A DNA stretch of 64,000 nt from the NCBI GenBank assembly GCA_029204225.1, contig CM055103.1, positions 53,547,538 to 53,611,537 on the forward strand. The letters are read 5' to 3'. The DNA is from Diphasiastrum complanatum. Lineage: Eukaryota; Streptophyta; Lycopodiopsida; Lycopodiales; Lycopodiaceae. Both the position numbers and the translations under genes were made by a program. The notes beneath the pieces were generated by a model. That model did no database searches. It was not told where the DNA came from and worked only from the letters and a program-made list of their open reading frames with translations. Below are positions 24,901-36,020 of this stretch, piece by piece. Every line of letters starts with the position of its first letter. Position 1 is the first letter of the stretch.

Positions 24901-26211
24901 TTAGTACTATGCCATGTGAAATGTTTTGCTACACACAATGAGGACATTTGGATTACATGGTACAACCAACTTCCTAGTATCATATGAACAAGTTGCTAGA
25001 ATTTTGAATTATAATACAAGATAGAGACTTACAGTATGAATAAGTTGATAAGAATATTGATGTTTACTGAAGATCATAGATGTAAATTCTCTCATTGAAT
25101 TATTCAATATTTTTTCTTCATACTAAAGTATATGATAGAGTCTTCTTGATTATTTATGTTAAAGGTACATGTCAAAAGCATATGAAGAAAAGGACACCTC
25201 TTTAGAAAAGCTTTTGACTAACGTCATTAACTTTTGACGTAGAAAATTGCAAATGAATGTTTCTTCTTGGACTATTTTCTCAAAAGATTGTATAAGGGCA
25301 ATCTAGATAATGCCTCCTCGAATTTAAAGTTGTCATTTTCTTTGATGAAATCGACATACGAATATTCTTGCATTGGCTATTAACAATGATTTATTTCTCA
25401 AACTACCTATCAAATCCGCTTATTGGGTTTCCACATGCTTTATAACCAAGATTGCGCTTCATTGCAAATAGAGTTTCTAATTCCCTAAAGGAAAGCCTTA
25501 TCGCACCTCCTGTTTTGGGAACCACAAAACCCATATGTAGTCTACCTGGATGTGTTGAGAAAGCTTGTGGGGAGAAACATAATCACGGGCTTATGATAAA
25601 AAATACAATCATCTATTCACAACAATTGACAACTCCAATCGATTTTGTTTCGAAAAAATGCTAAACATGTAACTTAGGGGATGCTTTAGTATTATGTAAA
25701 GAAAAAAAGCTAGACATGTAACTTAAGGAGTGGTTTAATAGAAATTGTGACACTAGCTTTTTTCTTCAAATTTGTAGTCATCGTTCATCCCAAAGCACTA
25801 ATGCACTTGCTAAATAAGCCCAATCTGACACTAATAATGGTTATTCGAGCCTTTTTCATATAACAATATAATTATAACAATAATTATCCGCCTAAGAAAG
25901 TACATATTGTTCTCAATACTATTTCTCAAGCATACATGACTTTTAATATAGATAAAAGATGATATCTTCCATAATGCTAGTTTTGATGCATGTCAATGTA
26001 AATAAAGCACAGAGTACAAACACAACACCAATACTTGGAGGATATTGGGTTTTCCAACATGAAAGTCAGAAACAAAAATGAGGAAATTGTACACAAAATC
26101 AAAGGATACAACATCTTAAATAACTAGATTTATCATTAAAGAAATGTAAAAATCATGGCAAAGGATAGATCCCTCATTTACTTCATAAATTCATGTTCTT
26201 TTTTAACAACA
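21987..26211 (+). repeat. 4.2-kb tandem duplication, copy 2
   Basis: Second copy of 17759-21983, separated from it by only three bases (TCT, 21984-21986). Similarity ends exactly at 26211, after TTTTTTAACAACA. The join contains two nearby copies of ACATCTAGTTT (21981 and 21998), the second of which belongs to the repeat unit. That is the kind of filler or microhomology left by end-joining or template switching. Confidence 0.97.
23121..24023 (+). mobile_element. Older Copia remnant (copy 2)
   Basis: Duplicate of the primer-binding site and broken gag described at 18893-19795, carried along by the segmental duplication. The primer-binding site is at 23121-23133 and the gag ATG at 23875. Confidence 0.65.
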
Positions 26212-28358
26212 AAGATGCATTTCATTAGTAAGAAAAATTGTACCATTGTTCACTAAAGAGGACATCAATGCCCAACTATGTGCAAGGATTGCTTGTCAAC
26301 TTCATGAATGCTTCACATTTTCCAATAGTTCAACAAAGAAGGCACCAATACATTCTTCTCCTCCGTGACATTTCAGGCTAGGTCACGTGCTCAACCTGCA
26401 GGGTGACTCTGTGTTATGGTCATTTCAAAGCTTAAGGAATTTATATAATGGTCCAACTCCAAAAAGTCCTCAAGATCGTTGTTGTTTAAAGATATCATGC
26501 AATGCATCATCCGATGTGTAAAGATTTGGCCACTATAACTTCAATATAAGTTAAGGTTTTGAGTTTCATTTACAAAATATTGCTACCAGATTTAGAATTG
26601 CATGAATTGGTGCTACAAGTTTTTCAGCACACTACACAAGCCTAGCATCATCAAGCACAAGAAGAAGAAAATACATTACTTGTAGCAAACACATTGTTTT
26701 ATAGAACACTGTTTGAACATGAAAGTTGATGGGCATAAAATTTGACACACAAGGCCTCAAAAGTTTTTCTCTATTCTTTGTTGTGCTAAGCTAGCAAATT
26801 CTCAGCATACGAATGCAAGCTAATTGCTATGAGTAACAACAGAGCTACTCCCATTGGGGATTGGATCAATTACAATTTAAGCTCCACAAACAATCAAGTT
26901 TGCCCCAACCAAGCAAAAACTAAAAGTACGAGGCAACCCTCATTAATCTTATTTTCAAGTAGAATGATTAGTACATAGTTATGTAATTGATAGCCATAGG
27001 TCCTTTCGTGGACAAAAGAAATTAAAAAAAAAAAATGTTGTGAGGACTTCATGAACTACGAACTAATTGGATGAACCACAAGCCCAAGAAACTCTTGTGA
27101 GTTGTTTCAATGGCCATGGAGACTTGTGTTGTATTTTGCAAGCAAAACTCTGGATTTGATGCTTGTGTACATTGAAAGAATCTAAAGTTTTCTCAATTGA
27201 ATTTATGATAGAAAAATCAATGTAAAATTGACATCAACCACTTCTCTTGAGTAAATAAATAGTTGAAATCCATGTCCTGAAAATAATTAAGAAATAATCT
27301 AGTTCTAGAAGCAAGTTGATTCTCACTGGTATACCTCTTTGTCGTATAGCTTGAAAACCTTTATATGCATTTTCATCTTGTAAGCAACTATTATAAACTA
27401 GAAAGTGGAGTTATTCTCATATGTTAAGAAATACTCCAAATCCATATTCTTAACATATTCTCATATGTTAAGAAATACTCCAAATCCTATTAAATTTTTC
27501 AGTGACATGGCTTGCAGATTAGTTGCACGGTGAGACCTTGTTGGGAAGAGCAGTGGGGAAGTACCATAACATGTACATCTATATAAAGTTCAGCAAGAAC
27601 AAAAGCATATAATCAAAGCTCAAGACTATCTTCACGAATTAAGATAGACCAGCGCTAGTCTGGCTGAAAAAATAAAGCATCAATGGGAAAATACCCAATT
27701 CAAAACATCACCTTCTGATACTGGTACACTGTAATCCTCCTATCTTAAGATAAAAACATGAGCTCAAGAAAGGAATGGCCTTACATCAATGTAAGGTATG
27801 ATTTGGCTTAAATGTGCTGTCTAATTAAACAGAATTTCCAAGTTATACGCATGTCAGGCTTCGGGACAAGCGAAATAGCAGCCAATAGCCTAAAACTGAT
27901 ATTCCCATATTCTCACATGATCAGCTTCTTTTGAAACCATTCATGAAAGTACGGCTGTAACAATTACAGATAGAGATTTGCTAGCCTGTTCATGAAACTT
28001 ACAAAACAATCAATGATTTGTCAATAATAATGTAACTTAATCTCAAAGCTAGCTTTGCAGTTTGGATATACATTGATAAACAACTTTCATCTTCGATGTC
28101 AAAAAGCATATTAGACACTTTGTAAGAGTACAGGAATTGGTAAATATCCACAAAAAAGAAAAGAGAATTAATACCATAATTAAAGCAGGAGTTGATTTTT
28201 TACAAACAGAACCTGCACTTCAGTTAACAGGTATATACTAGTAAGGGTAAAATGAAAAATGCTCCCAGTACACTTAAGGACCTGGGTACAATATTTGAAT
28301 CAATTTCAGTCCCATTATCAAAACTTGTTTTGTTCTCCGGTATCGTTTACTTCAGTTC
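26212..28358. other. Intergenic, no recognised gene
   Basis: AT-rich DNA without a supportable coding region. It holds a small direct duplication with 44-bp spacing (ATTCTCATATGTTAAGAAATACTCC at 27413 and 27457). The part next to 28358 is presumably the 3' flank of the nucleosidase gene. Confidence 0.5.
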
Positions 28359-31300
28359 CTATAAGTCAGCTATACTCTTACCATTTAAAAATTTTAAAAC
28401 ACAAATTCCAGTCTTTAAAAGTGCATCTGCTGCCATAGACAGGTTTTCCAAGAACTCTTCTGTTGTAGGCCTGCCTCCATCAATTATGTCAGTCACAGAT
28501 TTGATTAAAATAGCAGGAACTGAAAAAAGATTGGCCACATATGCTACCGCAGCACCCTGAAAAACGAGTAAATGTAGAAGATTGAACACATTACATCAGA
28601 AACAATAAGCAAACATCAACATGAGATGAATAATCTCATCTTATACTACCAATCTTTCCAACAAGGTTCAAGGGGAAGAACAGCAAATAGAACACAGATC
28701 AACAATGGCGCTAAAGGTAAACAATAACCTTTTGAATCAAGATCTACTTGGTTCAATATGGATCGTGCCTCCTGACAGTATTTTGAAAATACTTCTCATT
28801 GGAGTAGTAAAGAAAAAGACAATAAATGTTGCAATAAACATAAACAAGAGACGGCAATACTGAAATGCTATAGAATTTTTCTACCTCCATGTCTTTTATT
28901 GTAGCGTCATTGGATTTGATAACCTCTTCGTCTTGTGGGGACATGTCCAGAGAATTTCCAGTAGAAAGTTTGCCAAGCTGAAGCCCAAAAAAGCATTCAA
29001 GTCAACAAAGTGATTGTTCTGGTGACTGAAACTGAATCAGCCCAAGAATTCCAAAGATAGCTACAGCCCTTTTCTCCCAGCATGGAAGCAAATCAAAGAA
29101 AAAAGAAGAGTTAAGATGCAAGTAGAAAGTGTCCAGTTGGTCTAAGCTCTCTGTAGCTATACAGCACAAATACGTATTGATAGAAAGCTTCCTGGCCTGG
29201 TTAAGCATATTTTGTTTAAAGTTCAGCAACAACCTCTTTTTGAGTCATCAGCAACTCGGGAGCAGAGGAGGAATCGGAAGGAATAGGTAAAAAAAGTAAC
29301 CTTCAGTCCAAGGGCTTCTACGAGTTTAGGAGTTGGAATGGTCTTTGTAGCTCCAACACCATACTTATCAAATATCTGGACCGATCCATCAGCCAACAAA
29401 GGTGTTAGCCAATGCATCTATTTAAGAAAGGCCCGATAGCTGAGTACTAGTACAGGATAGCACAGGTAGTGGCAAAAGGGATCAAAGATTCAATATTCAC
29501 ATGCTACATAAACTGACTTGTGCACCAGACAATCATGACTGTTCTAAGACAAAGCAAAAGCAGGCTTGCATTTACAAAAAAAATGCAAAAGCCGCAAAAG
29601 CATAGTAAAGGTGGTGCATTTATACAAAGAATAATTCACATGAAATTATTTTTAAAACAAGAAATAAGTGCCAATCTTCATATAACATTTTTGCGAAACT
29701 ATAAAGCAAGGAGAAAGGGCCTTTTCTTGAAGCAGATTCTCAGGATCTCACAAATCAAGCAGACAAGCTGCATGATGTCAGCAATTTAGCCACTGCATTT
29801 GAGAATCAAACTTAGAAAGGCTATATAGGCAACTAGTCTGACAACAAGTCCAATGATATTAAATTGAGCAAATTAGCTTGATTAAGCACCAAATCATGAT
29901 ACTCTACAAATAATGCTTACTGGAATGGGTATCCTTCGGTCATGGTATGCAACCTCTGTAGCCACAAAAACATCACCCACACACGCACCTTTTGCCTGAG
30001 ATTATCAGCAAAGCAGATTGTAGATTCAGTTTTTTTGGCAGATTCAGATAGCAGCTTAGAAAATAAGCAGTAAATTTGTTCCTCTAATTTATGCCGCTTG
30101 TCCAATTCACCACGAAAAAGGAGACTTAAGATGCTAGGAAATGGAAAAGGGCACACGGATAATAGACACTAAAAGATCATTATGTCAGAAGTGGTAATAA
30201 AGTTTGTTTTCTACCTCAGTAGTGACAGCTCAAATTAAAAAAGCATTTTAAATTGCATGGAAACAAGTCAGGCCATTGCCATCATGCTCGGAAAAAATAA
30301 GTCCAGTTATTCTTGTGTGAAACAAGACAAATAACATTGACAAATAACTACAGAAAAACTCGCCTAGCAAAGAATCATCAAGTCACGATAAGATGATGCT
30401 AGATAAATACAGGATATAAAAGTTCATCACATTAATGATATTCCTTCAAGTTCTGTGATTCATGAACAATCCACCACCGATGACATTCCAACTTTCTAAT
30501 CTTGTTGTGTGGTCAAATCACAGATTGCACAGCAAGCAGAGTGGTATTTAGGCCTTGGGAATCACCAAGATCAATCCCTCCTGTGTAAGGCTAACATTAA
30601 GGAAACGACGAAGAGAGAACACAGAAACTTTGAGACGACCTTTCATGGTGTTAGAGATAATTAAGTGTGTTCAGTTGACATATACACGTGTTGGAGACTT
30701 TAGGGTACAGCTATATTCATTAAAGTAGACAATGGACAACAAACCATGTGCTTTGACCACCATTCCTTACGTTGCAAAGTGAAGTGCATTTCAAACAATG
30801 TTTGCCCTCATTCAAGAACTAAATGCTATTTTTACTCTCAGCTCTTGGGCTTGCTTTTATCTAGATTCTAAACTATTAGCAATAGCACGGGCACTGGAAA
30901 TTTGACCGGCCCTTGACTACGTTGTCTAGCAACTGATAACAGGTGTAATACATAAAAAGAACAAGGCTTCACAAATTTAGGACTGATATATAAATCTCCT
31001 GTCAATCATTGATGGGGACACTTGACACATTGGGATATGAGGTACAAATAAGGGGTGTGCATACTTGGGTATAAGATCCAAAACTGGCATAAACAAAAAA
31101 AATGGTCTGACCACCTCCCATAAGCTCTGTATTTCTACAGCATGGAAGATAAAGAAATGCATCAACACGTAAGCCATTTGTACATCTTCAAGATAAAGAA
31201 ATGCATCAACACGTAAGCCATTTGTACATCTTCAACCCTCTCTCACAAAAAACTATATCAACCTTGAACCCTCCTGCAGTGCCTGCATTAATGAGTAAAT

Positions 31301-32417
31301 CAGGTTGCAAAGCCTGTATCGCAGCATACGAAACCAATGCTCCAGATACTGTTCCCACGTTGTCGACACCTGTTCTCCAGAAACCCCAAGAAAACAACAT
31401 AAAAAAAACAAAGTGAGAAAAAGTTTCGAAAATCTAACACGCAATCTTAGTCCACTGCCGGAAGAGAAATGCAAAAACCCAAAGCTCAAACTAAGAAAAA
31501 TACGTAGCTCAAATAAATTCGCAAGCCCAGCTTGGAAGATTAAACTTAATCCACATGGCATCATGCGTTTGGATAATCTTCTAACTTCTAACCTTCAATT
31601 TGATAGGAATGATTAACAGCTGATATGATAAAGCACAAAATCACAGTTTTCGAGAAAGTAACGTTTACTTGAAATGAGATAATGTGCAATAATCTGATAG
31701 GAACTGTCAGTACCTAAAACGGCATCTTTTCCTGGTACAACAATATGAATGTGAAGTCCGTCATGAATTCCACTATATTTGATCCATGGCACGCTCTTTG
31801 GAAACCTGTCAAGCCAGCTTATTAAGCCTCTTTCTCTCCCCCTCTGACTTGAACCTTGATACGAAATTAAGGGGAGAGTTTTCACTTACACTAAGGTGTC
31901 ATCCTGAGAGAGCTTCAATGCTTCCACCAATGGTAAAGCTTCCGCCTGCATCGCTACGCCATTGTTCCCACAATTATAAACGGATCAACAAAACCCTTTC
32001 GGCGAGAGCCTCCAGAAGGCGAAGAAGAAGAAACAGCCCCATCTTCACCAACCACCCAAAACAAACCTACCCTATCTACGCTCATCTGCTTCTATGAAAA
32101 CAGAAAAAGACATCACACTGACTACTCAAAGCACCCAGGTATACCATCACCACATCACACACACTCTTGACACATAATTCAAAGCATCCACATATGCATG
32201 CCAGTATTTACTCACTCTTCACACAAAATTCCACCCAAAAAGACATTAAGAATGTGCAATTGCAGCAGCTGCGGACAAGCAGATTGTGAGGGAGTAAGAA
32301 AAAGGAGCAGGACAGCAACGCACCGATGACCAGCAGCACTGTTGAGATGTTGTTATGTGGAGGTGCCAGACAAGGAGCTTCATGCACCAGGACAGAGCAT
32401 TCTTCACCAGGCGCCAT
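28359..32417 (-). CDS. MTN: 5'-methylthioadenosine nucleosidase (MTN/MTAN), complete
   Basis: Cleaves 5'-methylthioadenosine to adenine and methylthioribose in the Yang (methionine salvage) cycle, recycling the by-product of ethylene, nicotianamine and polyamine synthesis; cytosolic. Eight exons join in frame to 265 aa: 32417-32324, 31953-31890, 31805-31714, 31369-31263, 29995-29921, 29375-29301, 28977-28885 and 28556-28359. All introns are GT-AG. Landmarks are AMQAEALPLV with the catalytic Glu36, INAGTAGGFK at the active-site floor, GDVFVATEVAYHDRRIPIP, DKYGVGATKTIPTP in the substrate loop, KDMEGAAVAYV with Glu200, and KSVTDIIDGG with the catalytic Asp223. Length and residue spacing match plant MTN proteins. 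The start is the only ATG in frame in exon 1, just inside a CT-rich leader. I see no broken motif. Confidence 0.95.
31147..31234 (+). repeat. Perfect 44-bp tandem duplication in an MTN intron
   Basis: AGATAAAGAAATGCATCAAC...TACATCTTCA occurs twice back to back (31147 and 31191) with no difference seen. It lies in intron 4, just downstream of its donor site at 31262. Confidence 0.95.
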
Positions 32418-32467
32418 CTCCTCTAAGCTCTAATCCTTGATCGCGATCTCCCTCTCCCTCCCTCGCT

Positions 32468-32470
<3 letters not shown>

Positions 32471-32509
<39 letters not shown>
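32471..32509 (+). repeat. (TC)n tract in the MTN leader
   Basis: About 39 bp of TC dinucleotides, 55-95 bp upstream of the MTN start codon on the minus strand (read there as GA). GA/CT-rich leaders are common in plant genes; it may lie in the 5' UTR or core promoter. Confidence 0.9.
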
Positions 32510-32515
<6 letters not shown>

Positions 32516-32547
32516 TACTGCGACCTCACTATTTTCTGACCTTTAAA

Positions 32548-33166
32548 TTAGGGTTTTGGACCAAACCCTAATCGCTCGCCCCCTCCTTTTCCATTTCATT
32601 TATTCCAATCCATTTAATTAGGGCTTTTGCATCCCCTTAATCGGGCCTAAACCCTATTCGCGCACCCCCTAAACCCTCATTTCATTGGAATCATATTACT
32701 GGATATAAAAGGATGCGTCTAGGGGTAAGGGCTTAGGGTTCTGGTGACCTAAACGTTAGGCTTAGCGATCTCAATTACAGCCGGGAGATTTTGCCGACGT
32801 CACCACGTTTAGCGTCACCAACTCAGGGCACCTACCATCAGCCCTTACGTGTCTCTGTAAACCCTAAGTAACCAGCTAGGGCCCTAAATAACAATGGACC
32901 AATGAATGCCTAGTTTTTTGTCTTTCTGCTTTAGCCCTACTTGGCCCTCATCAACGACCTTTTTATTATTTTTCCTTTTTTCGCAACCCCGTCTCAATTT
33001 TCTCGTTGCTGTTTTACTTCAAAACCCTCCCTAAAAATTAGGGCTTGTCGTCGTTCAAATGTACAAAAAGGGCGAGATTGCTGCTAAGGTTTGCATATGG
33101 GCCAACCAGCAGCACCCACGTGTCAGTCTCGAACCTAATGGTCGACGTGCCACCTCTAAACCCTAA
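32548..33166 (-). promoter_or_regulatory. Telobox-rich promoter region of the MTN gene
   Basis: Within about 620 bp the telomere-repeat motif AAACCCTAA occurs exactly at 32563-32571, 32859-32867 and 33158-33166, and inverted (TTAGGGTTT) at 32548-32556. Near-matches lie at 32649 (AAACCCTAT) and 32733 (TTAGGGTT), with several TTAGGGC variants as well. Teloboxes in plant promoters are bound by TRB/Myb-type proteins and are common in genes for translation and growth. The motifs are seen directly; regulation of MTN by them is inferred. Confidence 0.6.
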
Positions 33167-33169
33167 TTT

Positions 33170-34832
33170 CTCTCTCTTTCTCTCTCTCTCATCAATCATT
33201 TTGTACAAGCGTGATCCAGCAAAGCCGCCCCCCTTTGGGAGCCCCATACTGGAATGTAACAAAAAGATATATATATTTCCATGTGTTGGAGGAGGACTCA
33301 TGAGGTAATATGTCCCATGGCCCACAAAATGAGACTTAATACCTCCAAATTTCCGGCTCATCAATCCCCACTAAAGTTTCTTGAACGACTTAAACACCTT
33401 TGTCTTGAATACTACTCTCAAAGCGCCCTTCGACCCACTCCTTGAAAGCCCTCAACTACGGAACAGTGAAGTAGGTCCCGTTGATATTTCCGAACCATGA
33501 GGACTTGCTCTAAGATTTCCGTAGCTAGTCGACCTTCGAGGCCCACTCCATTTTGGTCCACATCTACTTCTAGTAGTGAGAATTTTTACAAAGGCATCAT
33601 CAAGCCCCAAGATTAATTCATCTTTATACACTATAGAAACTTGTGCATAGACTTCCTATGTTATTTTTAGAGTGACACTTTTCCAAAACGTCAACTTTTT
33701 GGCTCTTGTAATCTCAATATTTAAGTAGTTTCATTCCTTCAAACAAATGTTTTTATTGTATTACATGATTTGTTTTTTGGAAATGTCAGTTTTCCCAATT
33801 AATGCTCACGTAGCTTCCAACACTGTCTTTCTCCTCTTGACATGATGTACTCAATCTTTGACTCTATCCACCCACTATATATAGTCAAAAAGTAGAAGAG
33901 GTCCACAAATAAAATAAGTAACATGTCGGTTGATGGGTCTTCCTCTTTTAAACTATATCACACATTCGACACATAAAGATTGAATTAGAAAATGACTACA
34001 AAAGTACATAGAATATGTTAAAACAACAACATATCCAATAAGTAATAAATTCTCATGTTCTATCCATTGTGATTGATTCATATTAAAATGATTTTTTAAT
34101 CTAGACCTAAAATTCATTATGGATTTAGTGATAACTACAAAAAAATCAGATCACAAAGACCTAATTATGCCACTTGATCTTTAGCTAATTCAGAGAGCAC
34201 ATCTAGCTTCATTACAAATGTAGAAATCATGCATTTACTACACATAGAAGATGAAAATGAATGCTCGTTCATGGAGTTTCATGGAGGATACATACCAAGA
34301 AAGGACAAAGATGGAGGAGACAAGCAAGAATTGATTGATTAGTTTTGGTTGTTATTTTTCAGAGAGTTCAAAGTCGGAAGCATGGAGGAATCATTGCATT
34401 TATATTCTATTTGGTTCTTCGTGTTCTAGTTACATCTTGATATGTATTGATGTAAGAAATAGTTAAGCATCCAATATGGACCCTATTATCTATATCAATC
34501 ATGAAAGTTATTATAAAATCATGAAAGTTATTATAAAACCAAAGTGAATTTTCAACTTAGAGATAGAGTTTATAAAGTTAATAAGGACTAAGAATGGTGA
34601 CCTTACTATTTTTAGCAACTAGAGATGTTGCTAAGGTCGAATTTGGACCTACTCTAATTTGTTAGAAGAGATACATTGAATCTAGTCAAGTTATCTAGCT
34701 TTTTGGAGAAGTTTCTACAAACTTCCATAAGTCGATAAGCTTGGGCAAGATGATCTAAATAGGTCAAGAGGCTGTTATAAATAGGCATACAATTGTGGGA
34801 GAAATTCATCTCTCTCATTCTCTCATTCGTTC
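33170..34832. other. Intergenic, AT-rich
   Basis: No gene recognised. It contains a perfect 20-bp tandem duplication (ATCATGAAAGTTATTATAAA) at 34498-34537. Confidence 0.5.
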
Positions 34833-35069
34833 TTATGGAAGATATCTCTTTGGGTCTCTACATCCATACTGACGAGCAGAAGGGTCCAAGCCTCTCATGA
34901 GACGAAGTGCCTCCTCTTGGTCACTGCCAGAGGTGACACCTCCAGGGCCACCGTCGAAGCTACGGCCACGGCTTGACCTAGAGATGGGCGCACCCTCAGA
35001 AGTGCGCCCCCCGGAAGAGCTAGATAGCCGATCACGCCGACCGCATCGTCCACCACTTCCACTGGCCAT
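34833..35069 (-). other. GC-rich island with a Ser/Gly/Arg-rich open frame, unidentified
   Basis: On the minus strand an ATG at 35069 opens about 78 codons, beginning MASGSGGRCGRRDRLSSSSG and including SDQEEALRLMRGLDPS. The block is far more GC-rich than the AT-rich DNA on both sides. It could be a first exon of a gene or of a DNA transposon gene. No conserved domain is visible, and the opposite strand also has an open frame, so coding status is uncertain. Confidence 0.3.
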
Positions 35070-35544
35070 CAAGACCAGTGGGACAATAACTAACCACATA
35101 AAAAACATATTGAAACTAAAGCTACAAACAAAAATTGTATGAAAAACTAAGTGCTGCAAGAAACTAAAGTAAAGTAACTAAAGCACAATTCAAAAAAACT
35201 ATAGACTGCAACTATATTAGAAATCAACAAGATGTTAACAAGTAATTAGATAACTAGAAGGCAATAAGATCACTATGAGATAATAGCAAGCAAAAAAGAT
35301 CAACATGAGATCAATGAGAGCAATAGCAAGCAAGCAATGAGAGGAATGAGAGAAAATGAGAGAAAATGAGTTGCCAAAATGTTAAAGGTGTGGCAAGGGA
35401 ATTTCAAATCGATTGTCGCCCGATGACAGATATCCGTCCCTGTAAACGTTGCAAGGCAATGTTTAATTGACTTTAAAAAATAGCGACAATTTTTGAGCAA
35501 AATCGACGAATTATGAGCAAAAGTGATGGTTGTCAAGAATTTAG

Positions 35545-36020
35545 TGTTAAGAATCAGATTTGACCTGATATGTTTTTATTGTAAGCTCGAAATGCAGTAT
35601 TGTAATTAACTATACATATCTTCAGTTAATTAGGATTTATAGTTTTCAGTAGTGATCGAGATGTGACCCACTATTGTTATTTCACTTGGGCACTAATCCC
35701 GTAGACGGCTACTTGGGTTAGCCGAGTAACCACACATAGGAAAAATTAGCCTATATAGAGTTATATACAGTACATGCTATACTCAAGGGCAAATTTGGCC
35801 ATACTGGGCCCAAGTTTGGCAAGTAGTAGGCCAATTTTAGGACATCCGTCTATTTCATGTAGTTGGTGTGTTTCCTATATGTACAGTTTTCTCTTTGTGA
35901 TACAAAGCTTTTGTTGTGCCATCTTTGAGAGCCTGTGAGGAGTATTTATGGTGATTGATTGATGTGATCTGCGTACTACACTAGATCCTAACATGATTTT
36001 AACATGGTATTCAGAGCGGT
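35545..36020 (+). mobile_element. Candidate LTR (460 bp) followed by a tRNA-Met-type primer-binding site
   Basis: The stretch 35545-36004 begins TGTTAA and ends TTAACA, as LTRs do. It contains a TATATAG box near 35752 and is followed directly by TGGTATTCAGAGCGG (36005-36019), a primer-binding site with one inserted base relative to the usual form. No second copy of this LTR is visible within the window, so the element is either truncated or very diverged at its 3' end. Confidence 0.6.
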
